The notes under the pieces were generated by a model. The model ran no database searches. It saw nothing but the letters and a program-made list of their open reading frames with translations, and had not been told where the DNA came from. Shown here piece after piece: positions 26,784-39,700 of a DNA stretch of 64,000 nucleotides; position 1 is the stretch's first letter, and each line of letters begins with the position of its first letter. Origin of the DNA: Burkholderia territorii (GTDB taxonomy: Bacteria > Pseudomonadota > Gammaproteobacteria > Burkholderiales > Burkholderiaceae); assembly GCF_902833055.1 (NCBI RefSeq), contig NZ_CADFEJ010000003.1, positions 372,001 to 436,000 of the forward strand, written 5' to 3'. The translations under genes and the position numbers were made by a program.

Positions 26784-27624
26784 TATCGCCGCGCTTGCCG
26801 CGCGCGGATTGACGGTGGATTATCGCGACCATGTCGTGATCGACGGGCTGGACCTGTCGATCGCGGCCGGCCGCGTCACCGCGCTGTGCGGCCCGAACGG
26901 CTGCGGCAAGAGCACGCTGCTGCGCACGCTCGCGGGCCTGCAGCCGGCGCGCGCGGGCCATGTCGACGTGAACGGCAAGCCGCTCGCGTCGTTTCGCCGT
27001 CGCGCGCTCGCGCGCGAGCTGACGATGCTCGCGCAGTTCAACCAGATTCCGTCGGGGCTCACCGTGCGCGAGCTCGTCGCGTATGGGCGCTATGCGTATG
27101 GCGGGTTCCTGCGCGGGCTGTCGCGCGCCGACCATGCGGCGATCGACGAGGCACTCGACACGAGCGGTCTCGCGGGCGACGCCGAGCGCGACGTCGGCGC
27201 GCTGTCCGGCGGCGAGCGGCAGCGCGCGTGGATCGCGATGGCGCTTGCGCAGCAGGCGCCGATCGTGCTGCTCGACGAGCCGACGACCTATCTCGACATT
27301 CATCACCAGCTCGACATCCTCGATGCGCTGCGCGCGCTGAACCGCGCACGCGGGCTGACGATCGTGTGGGTCCTGCACGACCTGAACCAGGCGGCGGCGT
27401 ACAGCGACGACATCGTTCTGATGCGTGCCGGCCGCCTCGTCGCGCAAGGCTCGCCCGACGCGATGCTGGAGCCGGCGCGGCTGCGTGCGGCGTTCGGCGT
27501 CGACATGCTGAAGCTCGCGCATCCGCAGACGGGCGCGCCGATGTGCGTGCCGGCGTACGGGCCGCCGGCATCCGGCACGGCGGTCGCGTTCGATCGCGCG
27601 GTTCATCGGGATATCGCCGTATGA
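26773..27624 (+). CDS. orbC: Ferric-ornibactin ABC transporter ATPase OrbC
   Basis: The 283-residue ATPase has Walker A GPNGCGKS (residues 40-47), the signature LSGGERQRAWIAMAL and Walker B IVLLDEPT. It is closest in style to FecE/FepC-type siderophore importers. It powers uptake through OrbD on the cytoplasmic face. The start at 26773 follows GGAGGG and lies inside the orbG end (11-nt overlap). The stop overlaps the orbD start (ATGA). Confidence 0.93.
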   Translation: MARSIAALAARGLTVDYRDHVVIDGLDLSIAAGRVTALCGPNGCGKSTLLRTLAGLQPARAGHVDVNGKPLASFRRRALARELTMLAQFNQIPSGLTVRELVAYGRYAYGGFLRGLSRADHAAIDEALDTSGLAGDAERDVGALSGGERQRAWIAMALAQQAPIVLLDEPTTYLDIHHQLDILDALRALNRARGLTIVWVLHDLNQAAAYSDDIVLMRAGRLVAQGSPDAMLEPARLRAAFGVDMLKLAHPQTGAPMCVPAYGPPASGTAVAFDRAVHRDIAV

Positions 27625-29714
27625 CGACGTTCGCGATGCGCAAGCGGCTTGCGGCAAGCGGGCAGCGCGCGGCATCCGGCCGCCGTGCCGGCGCGCTCGC
27701 GCTCGGCCTCGTCGTGCTGATCGTGTTGCTGGCGGTGCTGCGCATCGCGCCGGACTTGCACGCATGGTGGAACGCGGCGCCCGGCAGCGACGCTGCCGCG
27801 CTGGCGGGCGTGTTCCTGTTCGACCTCCAGCTGCCGCGCGTCGCGGCCGCGCTGGTCGCCGGCGGCTGCCTCGGCGTCGCGGGCGCGTTGTTCCAGTCGC
27901 TCACGCGCAACCCGCTCGCATCGCCCGATCTGCTCGGCGTGACGGGCGGCGCCCAGCTTGGCCTGCTCGCGGCGATGCTGGTGCCGGCGCTCGCCGGAGT
28001 CGCGTCGGTGCCGCTGCTGTTCGTGTGCGGGCTCGCGGCCGCCGCGTGCGCGATCGTCGCGGCCGGCGGCTGGCGCGCGACGCCGCTGCGGCTGGTGCTC
28101 GCCGGCAGCGTCTGCATGCTGCTGTTCGCGGCACTGTCGACGCTCGTGCTCGCGTTCTTCGAGCAGAACATCGCGGGCGCCGCGTTGTGGACCAACGGAA
28201 GTCTCTATCAGCCGGGCGCGACCGGGCTCGCGCTCGCCGCGCGCTGGCTCGTCTTGCCGCTGCTGGCATTGCCGTTCGTGATCCGGCCGCTGAACCCGCT
28301 CGCGCTCGGCGACGAGGCGGCGGCCGCCGCAGGCGTGCGCGTCGACGCGTCGCGGCTCGCCGCGACGATCGTCGCGGTCGCGTTCACGAGCGTGGCCGTC
28401 AGCATCGCCGGCCCGCTGTCGTACGTCGGGCTCGTCGCGCCGAACCTGCTGCGCCAGGTGCGCGGCGCACGCGCGGCCCGGCTCGGCGTGCTGGTGCCGC
28501 TGTCGGCGCTGGCGGGCGGTGCACTCGTGCTCGTCACCGACAGCGCGGTGCTCGCGTCGGGCCTCGATGCGACATTGTCGACCGGCGTCGCGATCGCGCT
28601 CGTCGGCACGCCGCTGATGCTCGCGATGATCCGGCGCGGCGCCGCATGGTCGGGCGTGCTGCACGCGCAGGCCGAGCGCGCGGCCGGCAGCGGCTCGACG
28701 CGGGTGGTCGCCTGGCTCGAGCAGCTCGGCTGGCCGTTGCGCGCGGCGCTGTTCGTCGCGGCCGGCGTCCTCGTCGTGTTCGCCGGCGTGTCGGCCGGCC
28801 CGGAGTGGGTGTCGCCGGCACGCTGGTCCGCCGCGCTGTCCGGTCACGATGACGTCGCACGGATGCTGATCGACCTGCGCATGCCGCGGCTGCTGTGCGC
28901 GCTTCTCGCGGGTGCGCTGCTGGCCGTGAGCGGCGTCGCGATGCAGAGCGTCGTGCGCAACCCGCTCGCGGGCCCCGAAGTGCTCGGCGTCACGCAGGGC
29001 GCGGGGCTCGTTACGCTGTTTGCGCTGTCGACGTGGCCGCTGATGGGGCACGCGACGCTCGCCGTGTCCGCGTTGACCGGCGGCACGCTGTCGCTCGCGA
29101 TCACGCTCGCGCTGAATCACCGGCACCGTTACGCACCGCTCGCGGTCGCGCTGACCGGCATCGTGATCGGCGCGCTGTGGACCACGCTCGCGCAATGGCT
29201 GATCACGCAGGAAAGCGTGCAGCCCGCGCGCTTCGTCGTGTGGCTCGTCGGCGGCACCTACGGCCGCAGCTGGGGCGAGGTGTCGATGCTGCTGCCGTGG
29301 TGCGTGCTGGCGATTCCTGTATTCGCATGGCTTGCCCGGCCGCTCGACATGCTCGCGCTCGGCGACGACCAGGCGGCCGCGCTCGGCCTGCCGGTCGCCG
29401 CGCTGCGCCCGCTCGCGCTGACGATCGCGACGCTCGCCGCGTGCGCGGCCGTCGCGGCGGTTGGGCCGGTCGGCTTCATCGGACTGATGGCGCCGCACGT
29501 CGCGACGATGCTCGGCGCGCGCCGGCATCGCACGCGGCTGTGGCTGGCGGCCGCATGCGGCGCGCTGATTCTCGGATGCGCCGACCTCGCGGCCCGCACG
29601 GTCGTCGCGCCGCGCGAAGTGCCGGCCGGCGTGTTGACCGCGCTGATCGGCGCGCCGTATCTGCTCGGGCTGCTGGTTCTCGAGGGGCGCCGCGCCCGGC
29701 GCGCGGGGCGATGA
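27621..29714 (+). CDS. orbD: Ferric-ornibactin permease OrbD (fused FhuB type)
   Basis: The 697-residue membrane protein consists of two FecCD-like halves in one chain, as in FhuB. The paired motifs NPLASPDLLGVTGGAQLG and NPLAGPEVLGVTQGAGLV mark the same position in each half. It therefore supplies the whole inner-membrane channel, and no second permease gene is needed. The start overlaps the orbC stop by 4 nt, and its stop overlaps the orbF start. Confidence 0.93.
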   Translation: MTTFAMRKRLAASGQRAASGRRAGALALGLVVLIVLLAVLRIAPDLHAWWNAAPGSDAAALAGVFLFDLQLPRVAAALVAGGCLGVAGALFQSLTRNPLASPDLLGVTGGAQLGLLAAMLVPALAGVASVPLLFVCGLAAAACAIVAAGGWRATPLRLVLAGSVCMLLFAALSTLVLAFFEQNIAGAALWTNGSLYQPGATGLALAARWLVLPLLALPFVIRPLNPLALGDEAAAAAGVRVDASRLAATIVAVAFTSVAVSIAGPLSYVGLVAPNLLRQVRGARAARLGVLVPLSALAGGALVLVTDSAVLASGLDATLSTGVAIALVGTPLMLAMIRRGAAWSGVLHAQAERAAGSGSTRVVAWLEQLGWPLRAALFVAAGVLVVFAGVSAGPEWVSPARWSAALSGHDDVARMLIDLRMPRLLCALLAGALLAVSGVAMQSVVRNPLAGPEVLGVTQGAGLVTLFALSTWPLMGHATLAVSALTGGTLSLAITLALNHRHRYAPLAVALTGIVIGALWTTLAQWLITQESVQPARFVVWLVGGTYGRSWGEVSMLLPWCVLAIPVFAWLARPLDMLALGDDQAAALGLPVAALRPLALTIATLAACAAVAAVGPVGFIGLMAPHVATMLGARRHRTRLWLAAACGALILGCADLAARTVVAPREVPAGVLTALIGAPYLLGLLVLEGRRARRAGR

Positions 29715-30507
29715 CGCAGGTGCTCGACGGTGCACGCGCCACGCGCTTCTCCGCGTTCGCGCCCGAGCCGTTCGCCGAGCATCTCGACACGGTGTGGCTC
29801 GGCATGCCCGACGATGCGCTCGCGCCGGGCCGGATCGTCGTGCCGGTCGACGCGCTGCCCGATCATCGCGATGCGCTGCTCGATGCGATGGTCCGCCACT
29901 ACGGCGGCGATCCGGCGCTGCATGCGCGTGCGCTGATGTCGCAATGGAGCAAGTATTACTTCGGCCGTGCAGTGCCCGCCGGCGTGGTCGCCGCGCTGAC
30001 GCTCGGCCGGCCGCTCGACATGGCGCCTGGCCGCACGTTCGTCGCACTCGACGACGGGATGCCGGCCGCGCTGTATGTCGCGCCGGACGCGCTCGGCGAA
30101 CCGTGCGACGCACCCGCACCGCGCTATGCCGGGTTGCTCGCGCATCTTGGCGCGGTGATCGAGCTGCTCGCGGCGATGGGCCGCGTTACGCCGCGCGTGC
30201 TGTGGAGCAACGCGGGCAACCTGCTCGACCATCTGTTCGGCACGTACCGCTCGCTGCCGTGCGCGGCCGACTCCGCGCGCGATGCCGAGTGGCTGTTCGG
30301 TGCGTGTCGCGTCGAAGGCGAGCCGAATCCGCTGCGTCTGCCGGTGCGCGACGCGGTACCGCGTTCGCCGCTGCTGCCGACGCCGTTTCGCGCGCGCCGC
30401 GTGTGCTGCCTGCGCTATGAAATTCCTGGAGAAACGCAACTGTGTGGAAGCTGCCCGCTGCTATTGACGATGGACGACGCGGCGCTGGCCGAGCAGGACG
30501 CGATCCG

Positions 30508-30511
<4 letters not shown>
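29711..30511 (+). CDS. orbF: Ferric-siderophore reductase OrbF (FhuF-like)
   Basis: The 266-residue protein ends in the FhuF iron-sulphur motif CC-x10-C-x2-C ([17 protein letters not shown]), which binds a [2Fe-2S] cluster. It probably reduces Fe(III) from ornibactin in the cytoplasm and so releases the iron. The start overlaps the orbD stop (ATGA), and the stop overlaps the orbB start (GTGA). Confidence 0.9.
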
Positions 30512-31569
<1,058 letters not shown>

Positions 31570-31707
31570 ACGAGCGGATCGTCGTTCGGGTGCAGGGAAA
31601 CGCGCGTCGCACGGGCATTCGCGAGTCTTCGCGTGCCGATGGTGTCACGCATCCATCAGTGTCTCGAACGATATTTGCGTCCATTTCGGATCCTTTACGC
31701 GCGGCGG

Positions 31708-31756
31708 AGCCGAAAACCGGCCGCCTGCGCACCGCGATCGGCGGATGCAGGCGGCC
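31708..31756 (-). terminator. Probable terminator of orbE
   Basis: GGCCGCCTGC (31719-31728) and GCAGGCGGCC (31747-31756) form a perfect 10-bp stem with an 18-nt loop. On the minus strand GGTTTTC follows. It is about 16 nt beyond the orbE stop; orbB converges on it from the other side. Confidence 0.6.
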
Positions 31757-31771
31757 CGCGTTCACGCGTGC

Positions 31772-33517
31772 TTACGCGCTCAGCGCGTCGGCGCCGTCCC
31801 GTGCGCGTGACCGCGCGGGCGTCGTGTCGCTGACGATCTGCCCGTTGTCGAGCTTCAGCAGGCGATCGGCGAGATCGAAATAGCGGTCGTCGTGCGTGAT
31901 CACGATCACGGCCTTGCCGCGTGCGCGCAGTTCCGGCAGCAACTGCTCGTAGAACACCGCCTTGAACGACGGATCCTGGTCGGCCGCCCATTCGTCGAAC
32001 AGGTAGAACGGCCGGTCCTCCAGGTATGCGACGACGAGCGCGAGCCGCTTGCGTTGCCCGGTCGACAGCGCACGGTTCGAGAACGCACCGTCGACGACTT
32101 TCACCTTGTGATCGAGCGCGAGCTTTGCCACCAGCGCGTTCGCGCGCGCATCGGCCTGCGCACGCGCCGGATCGTCGGGATCGACGATGCCGAGCAGCGC
32201 ATCGAACAGATGGAAATCGTTGAACACCGCGCTGAAGCGCTGCCGGTAGGCGGCACGCTCGCGCCAGCCGATGGTGCGGCCGTCGACCTCGATCGCGCCT
32301 TCCTCCGGCTCGTAGAGCCCTGTCAGCACCTTCGCGAGCGTCGTCTTGCCGCTGCCGTTGCCGCCGACGATGAACACGAGCTCGCCCGGCCGGATCGTCA
32401 GGTCGATCGGCCCGATCCGGAACATGCGCTCGTCGCGTTCGTGGAAATACGCGTGCGTGACGCCGCGCAGCGTGATCGCGCCGGCCGGCGGCACGTCGGG
32501 CGCATCGCTGGCGGGCGGCACCGTGCGCAGCGCGCCGAATTCGGCCATCACGCCTTCGATGCGCGCGAGCGATACGCGTGCCGCATTGACGGTCGGCAGG
32601 TTGTTCAACAGTCCGTCGAGCGGCACCAGCATGAACAGGAACACGACGACATAGCCGGCCGCGGTGCCCGCATCGGCATGCACGCCGAGCTGCGGCCAGA
32701 ACGCGGCCGCGCCGAGGAACGCATAGAACAGGAAGATGATCCAGCCGACGCCGACCGCATACGCGCTGAACGCGCGGCGGCGGTGGTCGCGCACCTCGCC
32801 GATCGCGGCGCCGAGCTGGCCGTCGACGAACTGGCGTGCGCGCGCGTCATGCAGCTTCAGTTCCTTCGCGCCCGAGAACAGTGCGCCGAGATAGCCGAAC
32901 AGGCGGTCCTGCGCGTGGCCGGCCGCCTCGAGCGACGCGATCGCGCGGCGATCGCCGGTGTGATAGCCGAGCGAGCCCGCGACGATCGCGGTCAGCGCGA
33001 GCACGCACACGGGCCACGACAGCCACGCGAGATAGCCGAGGCAGCCGAACACGATCGAGCCGTGCATCACCAGGTTCGGCAGCGCGAAGAACAGCATCGA
33101 CACGTTGGTCGCGTCGTCGGTGAGCACCGACTGCACGGGTGCCGCGCCGATCCGCTCGATGTCGCGCAGCTCGGCCGCGCCGACGCGCCGCGCGAGATGC
33201 ACGCGCAGCCGCGCCATCGTGTCCTGCGACAGCCGGGCGAACAGCGTGCCCGACACGATGCGCGTGACGAGCGCGATCACCGCGCACAGCGCGAAGCGCC
33301 ACGCGAGCGACGCATCGGCCGCGCCGGGCGTCGCGAGCGCGCGGTTCAACGTCGCGACGAGCAGCACGCTCGCGACGCCGTTGAGCACGCACGCGACGAG
33401 CGCCAGCGCGAGCGACGCGCGGCTTTCGCGCAGCAGCGCGAGGATCAGGCGGGCCGCGGGGCGGCCGGGGGAGGCGTCGAGGGACGGCGGGAAAGAAGGC
33501 TCGTGGGCAGCGGTCAT
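31772..33517 (-). CDS. orbE: Ornibactin export ABC transporter OrbE (PvdE-like)
   Basis: The 581-residue protein is a cyclic-peptide/siderophore exporter of the PvdE type. It has an N-terminal six-helix membrane domain fused to an ATPase with Walker A GGNGSGKT (about residue 390), a modified signature ALSTGQRKR and Walker B FYLFDEWAADQDP. It likely moves ornibactin or its precursor from the cytoplasm to the periplasm. The ATG at 33517 (MTAAHEPSFP) is chosen; the longer frame from 33790 runs through its own promoter. It is transcribed alone, divergently from orbI. Confidence 0.92.
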   Translation of the reverse strand: MTAAHEPSFPPSLDASPGRPAARLILALLRESRASLALALVACVLNGVASVLLVATLNRALATPGAADASLAWRFALCAVIALVTRIVSGTLFARLSQDTMARLRVHLARRVGAAELRDIERIGAAPVQSVLTDDATNVSMLFFALPNLVMHGSIVFGCLGYLAWLSWPVCVLALTAIVAGSLGYHTGDRRAIASLEAAGHAQDRLFGYLGALFSGAKELKLHDARARQFVDGQLGAAIGEVRDHRRRAFSAYAVGVGWIIFLFYAFLGAAAFWPQLGVHADAGTAAGYVVVFLFMLVPLDGLLNNLPTVNAARVSLARIEGVMAEFGALRTVPPASDAPDVPPAGAITLRGVTHAYFHERDERMFRIGPIDLTIRPGELVFIVGGNGSGKTTLAKVLTGLYEPEEGAIEVDGRTIGWRERAAYRQRFSAVFNDFHLFDALLGIVDPDDPARAQADARANALVAKLALDHKVKVVDGAFSNRALSTGQRKRLALVVAYLEDRPFYLFDEWAADQDPSFKAVFYEQLLPELRARGKAVIVITHDDRYFDLADRLLKLDNGQIVSDTTPARSRARDGADALSA

Positions 33518-33620
33518 CGGCAACGTCGGTAAATGAAGGGCAGGCAAACCTTGCGGAAACGGCAGGATCGATGCGAAAGCGGCGCGCGGGCGGGCCCGGT
33601 CGCGGCGTTCCTTCCTGATA

Positions 33621-33645
33621 GACGAACGGGCCGCGCAAATATTTA
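33621..33645 (-). promoter_or_regulatory. OrbS-dependent promoter of orbE
   Basis: On the minus strand TAAA (33645-33642) and CGTC (33624-33621) are separated by 17 nt, the same geometry as the orbH and orbI promoters. Confidence 0.8.
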
Positions 33646-33693
33646 GCGCTGCCTTCGAAAAATGCGTTCGTTCCGACTTTGCGCGCAAAACGG

Positions 33694-33718
33694 TAAAAAA
33701 TCGGCCGCGCCGTTCGTC
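33694..33718 (+). promoter_or_regulatory. OrbS-dependent promoter of orbI operon
   Basis: TAAAAAA from 33694 and CGTC at 33715-33718 have a 17-nt GC-rich spacer, as at orbH. It points away from the orbE promoter about 50 nt to its left. Confidence 0.85.
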
Positions 33719-33788
33719 ACACCAGTGAAGCCGCCCCATGCGGCCCCGAGACTTGGCCGAAGCGGCCGGACCGAAGGACTTCACGCAC

Positions 33789-36700
33789 ATGACGAGTTTC
33801 CCGACTGCGCTGCATTACCGAATTCGCGAACTGGCGCGCCGTGCGCCCGACGCGCCCGCGCTCGCCGCGCCTTTCCAGAGCGACCTGCGCCTGTCGCGCG
33901 GCGCGCTCGACGCGCGTGCGTCGCATCTTGCCCGCCAACTGCGCGCGGCCGGTGTCGGCGCGGAAGTGCGGGTGGGCGTCTGCGTCGAACGCTCGTGCGA
34001 GCTGTTCGTCGCGCTGCTCGCCGTGCTGAAGGCGGGCGGCGTATTCGTGCCGCTCGATCCGCGTCATCCGGCCGCGCGGCTGGACTGGATCGTGCGCGAT
34101 GCGCAACTGCGCCACGGAATCGTCGACGCGGCAGGCCGCGCGGCGCTCGGCGCGCCGCTCGAACATGCGTTCGACGCGATGTCCGCGGATGCGGGTACGG
34201 GCGCCGCCGCCAGCGTCGACGACGAGGACGTGCCCGTGCATCCGCGCTCGGCGGCCTACATGATCTACACGTCGGGCTCGACGGGCACGCCGAAGGCGGT
34301 GGTCGTCGAGCACGGGCCGCTCGCCGCGCATTGCGACGCGCTCGCGGCCGCGCTGCCGATCGAGAGCGGCGACCGCCTGCTGCATTTCGCGTCGGTCAAT
34401 TTCGATGCCGCGCACGAGTGCTGGCTCGCGCCGCTCGCGATCGGCGCGAGCGTGACGATTGCGCCGCCGCAGCCATTCGCGCCGGACGCCGCCCATGCGC
34501 TGATGGTGCGGGAATCGGTCAGCGTCGCCGCGTTTCCGCCTGCGTATCTGCGCGAATTCGCGGCCGTCGCCGCGCGCGACGGCGTGCCGCCGGCGTTGCG
34601 CGTGCTCGCGTTCGGTGGCGAAGCGCTGCCGCAGCAGGCATTCGAATTCGTGCGCCGCACGTTCCCGTCGGTTCGCCTGATCAACGGCTACGGGCCCACC
34701 GAGGCCGTGATCTCGCCGATGCTGTGGCCGGTCGAGCCGGGCGAAACGCCGGTGCTGGCGACGGGCGATGCGTATGCGGCGCTGCCGATCGGTCGCGCGA
34801 TCGGCCCGCGCGTCGCGCGCATCGCCGGCGACGAGACAGGCGAGCAGGGCGGACCGGACGAGGGCGGCGAACTGCTGCTGGGCGGCGTATGCGTCGCGCG
34901 CGGCTATCACGGCCGCCCGGCGCTGACGGCCGAACGCTTCATTCCCGATGCGCACGGCGAACCCGGGGCCCGCGTGTACCGAACGGGCGACCTCGCGCGT
35001 CTGCGCGCCGACGGCACGTTCGACTATCTCGGCCGCCTCGACGACCAGGTCCAGGTGCGTGGCGTGCGTGTGGAACCGGCGGAAATCGCCGCGTGCCTGC
35101 GCGCGCATCCGGCGGTGGCCGACGCCGCCGTGATCGCCGAAACCGGCCACGGGCCGACGCGGCTGATCGCGTGTGTGGCGCTGCGCGCGGCGGCCGACGA
35201 TGCCGCGCTGAAGGCGCACGTGGGCGCGCAGTTGCCCGCCGCGTGGCAGCCGCATCGCTTCGTGCGCTGCGATGCGCTGCCGTACACGCTGAACGGCAAG
35301 ATCGATCGTGCCGCGCTGCGTGAGCGCATCGCGGCCGCCCGCGATACCGAACGCACCGCGGGCGACGCGCCGTGCACGCCGACCGAACAGCAGATCGCCG
35401 GCCTCTGGCAAACGCTGCTCGGGCTCGACACGACGCCGTCGCGCGACGACCGCTTCTTCATGCTGGGCGCCGATTCGCTCGCGGCGATGCAACTGCAGGC
35501 CGCGATCCGCGCCGCGTTGCGCGTGAACCTGCGGCTCGACACGCTGTTCGCCGATCCGGCGCTGGCCGCGCTGGCCGCGCACGTCGATCGCGCGGAACGC
35601 GAGACGGGCGAGCCGCTGGCCGCGATTGCCGCACGCCGCGCGCCGGCCGGCGCGGCTGGATCGGATGCCCCGTACGTCGATCGCGCCGCTTCGCTCGCCC
35701 AGCAACGTTTCTGGGTGCTCGCGCAAACGCGCGACGCAGGCGCCGCGTATCACATCGCCGCGCACTGGACGATCGACGGCGCGCTCGACCGCGCCGCATT
35801 GCAGCGTGCGCTCGATCACGTGATCGAGCGGCACGACGCGTGGCGCACGACGCTCGTCGACAACGGCGAAGGCATCGTGATGCAGCGCATCCATGCCCGT
35901 CTGCCCGTTGCGATCGCGACGCTCGACTTGCGCGGCGAATCGCCGGCCGCGCGCGACGCGCAAGCCGCGCGCACCGCCGAGCGCGACGCAGGCACGCCGT
36001 TCGATCTGTCGAGCGGGCCGCTGCTGCGCGCGACGCTCATCGCGCTCGCCGACGATCGTCACCGGCTGCTGCTGACCGCGCACCACGCGATCACCGACGG
36101 CTGGAGCTCGCGCTGCGCGTTCGACGAACTGGCGGCCGCTTACAGCGCGTATGCGCAAGGCCGCGATCCGTCGTTGCCGGCACTGCCGATCCAGTACGCC
36201 GACTATGCGGACTGGCAGCGCGACATGCTCGCCGGCGGCGAGGGCGAGCGTCAGCTCGACTACTGGCGCGATGCATTGCGCGACGTGCCGGGCCCGCTCG
36301 CGCTGCCGGTCGACCGTCAACCGGGCGCGACGCGCACGCTGCACGGCGCACGCGTCTCGGTCCGCCTGCCCGACACGGCGGCCGCCGACATCCGGCGTCT
36401 CGCGCGCGATGCGCAGGCCACCGTCTTCACGGTGCTGCTGGCCGCACTGGACGCGTGGCTGTCGCGCCTGACCGGCGAGACCGACGTGGTCGTCGCGGTG
36501 CCGGTCGCGCACCGCCAGCGCCCGGAAACGCGCGCATTGCTCGGCTTGTTCCTGAATACGGTCGCGCTGCGCGTGCGGGTGGCGCCGACGCTGCCGTTCC
36601 GCGCGCTGGTCGACGCGGCGCGCACGGCGGCGCTCGATGCGGTCGCGCACCAGGACGTGCCGTTCGAGCGCGTCGTCGATGCGGTGAAGCCGCCCGTCAA

Positions 36701-39700
36701 GCGCGGCGACGAATGGCTGCGCGTGAAATTCGCGCAACAGTTCGATGCACGGCACGACAGCGTGCTGCCGGGCGCGACCGCGGTCGCGACGCCGGGCCCC
36801 GATCTCGCCGCGCGCTTCGACTTCGCGCTGGATTTCACCGACGATGCGCACGGAATCGAACTGGTCGCCGCCTATGCGACCGACTGCATCGATGCCGGCA
36901 CCGCGCGCGCGTGGCTCGACAGCTATGCTGCGCTCGTCGCGGCCGCCGCTCATGAACCGCACCGCACGACGGCCGCGCTGCCGTGCGATGCCTCGCCGGC
37001 GCTGCGCCAGCCGCGCGACGGGCGTGCGCTCGACGTCGAACACGCGGACGTCGTCGCCGCCTTCGCGCGGCAGGCTGCCGCGTATCCGCATCGCGTCGCG
37101 CTTGCTGATGCGTCGGCGTCGCTGACGTTCGCCGAACTCGACGATACGTCGAACCGCGTCGCACATGCGTTGACGCTGCGCGGCGTGGCCGCCGAAGCAC
37201 CCGTCATCGTCTGCATCGAGCGCTCGGCCCGCTTCGTCGTCGGCCTGCTCGGCGCACTGAAGGCCGGCGCGCTGGCCGTGCTGCTCGACCCGGCCCAGCC
37301 GGGCGCGCGCATCGCGGCCGCGGCCGCCGATTGCGGCGCGCGCTGGGCGCTCGTCGCGCATGGCCGCGATGTGGCCGCGTGGCCGGCCGGCAGCACGGCG
37401 CAGCCGCTCGACGTCGACGCGCTCGCGCAGGACGCGACGCTCGCGCATGCGGCCGGCGTACGCGTCGCGCCGCATCGCGAACAGGGCGCCTATCTGATCT
37501 ATACGTCGGGTTCGACCGGCACGCCGAAGGGCGTCGTCGTGTCGCACGGCGCATTGGCCGACTACGTGCAGGGAATGCTCGACGAGCTGGCGTTCGCTCC
37601 GGACGCGTCGTTCGCGATGGTATCGACCGTCGCCGCCGACCTCGGCCACACGACGCTGTTCGGCGCGCTGTGCGCGGGCCGCACGCTGCACCTGCTGCCG
37701 GCCGCATGCGCGTTCGATCCGGACCTCTTCGCGAATGAAATGCGCCGGCGCGACGTCGGCGTGTTGAAGATCGTGCCGAGCCACCTGCAGGCGTTGCTCG
37801 ACGCGCGCGTGCCGGCCGACGTGCTGCCGCGCCATGCGCTCGTGACCGGCGGCGAAACGCTCACGTGGGCGCTCGTCGCGCGCGTGGCCGCGCTGGCGCC
37901 TGCCTGCCGCGTGATCAACCATTACGGGCCGACCGAAGCGACCGTCGGCGCGCTCGTGTGCGACACCGCATCGATCGCCGCCGACGCGCGCGATCCCGCG
38001 AGCGGCGTGCCGCTTGGCGGACCGCTGCCGAATGCGCGCGCGCTGGTGCTCGATGCGTTCGGCGCGTGCGTGCCGGCAGGTGCGACGGGCGAGCTGTATC
38101 TGGGCGGGCCGGGCGTGGCGCGCGGCTACCTGAACCGGCCGGCGCAGACCGCCGAGCGCTTCGTGCCCGATCCGTTCGCGGCCGGTGCGCGCCTGTATCG
38201 CACGGGCGACCGCGTGCGCCTGCGCGCGGACGGTCGCATCGCGTTCCTCGGCCGCATCGACGACCAGGTGAAGATTCGCGGCTATCGCGTCGAGCCGGGC
38301 GAGGTGAGCGCGGCGGTGCGCGCGGCCGGGCCGGTCGCGCAGGCCGAGACGCTCGCGATCGAGCATGACGGCCGCCTGCGGCTCGCGACGTTCGTCGTGA
38401 TGCGCGACGGCGCGGCATTCGACGAGGCAGCCATGCGCACGGCGCTCGGCACGACGCTGCCCGACTACATGATGCCCGCGCAGTTCGTCGCGCTCGCGCG
38501 CCTGCCGGTGACCGCGAACGGCAAGATCGATCGCGCGGCGCTGCGCGAGCTGGCCGCCGCGCCGGTGGCGACAGCAGCCGGCGATGCGCCGCAGGGGCCG
38601 GTCGAAACGACGCTCGCCGAAGTCTGGCAGGCGGTGCTGAAGGCGCCGCACGTCGGCCGCGACGACAACTTCTTCGAGCTCGGCGGCGACTCGATTCTGG
38701 TGCTGCAGGTGATCGCACGCGCGCGCAAGCGCGGCGTGCGCTTCACGCCGAAGCAACTGTTCGACGGCCCGACGGTCGCCGAGCTCGCGCGCGTCGCGAA
38801 GACCGAAGACGTCGCCGCAGCAACGCCCGCGACGACGCCGGCAGCGCAGGTGCCGGTCCAGGCCGCAACGGCTGCCGTGGCGGCGATCCTGACGCCCGCG
38901 CAGCAGCGCTTCTTCGCGCTCGACGTGCCGCATCCGGGCCACTGGAACCAGTCGGTCGCGTTCGACGTGCGCGGCCCGTTCGACGCCGATGCATTCGCGC
39001 GCGCGTTCGATGCGTTGCTCACGCATCACGACGCGTTCCGCCAGCGCTTCGCACGCGGCGCGGACGGCCACTGGCACGCGAGCGACGCGGCGAAACCGTA
39101 CGATGCACTGCCGTTCGTCGAAGTCGCCGCGCACGACGAAGCCGACGCGCTGGCACGCTTCGACGCGTTGCAGCGCCGCCTCGATCTCGGTCGCGGGCCG
39201 CTCGCGTGCGCATGCGCCGCGCGGCTGCCGGACGGTGCGACACGGTTGTATCTGGCGATTCATCACGTGATCGTCGACGGCGTGTCGTGGCGCATCCTGC
39301 TCGACGACCTGGACGCCGCATATCGTGCCGCATGCGAACGCGCCCCCGTGCGCCTGTCGCAGCCGGGCTTGCGTGCGGATGCATGGGCCGCACGCCTCGC
39401 GCGTGCCGCGACGGAGCCAGCGTCGCCGTTCGCCGCCGAAACGGCTTACTGGGTGCGGATGGCACAGGGCGACGACCTCGTGCCCGATCATCCCGACGCA
39501 CCGGCGACGAACGCCGATGCGGCAGTCGTCGTGCAGACGATCGACGCGGCGCTGACTCGCGCCGTACTGACCGATGCGCACGCCGCCTATCGCACGCAGA
39601 CGGTCGAACTGCTGGTTGCGGCGCTCGCACTGGCGCTGGCCGGCGCCGATGGTGCCGCATCGTGCCGCGTCGAACTCGAGGGGCATGGACGCGAGGCGCT

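Noticed and set aside
33738..33788. Earlier ATG for orbI at 33738
   Set aside because: It would leave an untranslated leader of only about ten bases after the OrbS promoter and has no ribosome binding site, whereas 33789 has GAAGGA.
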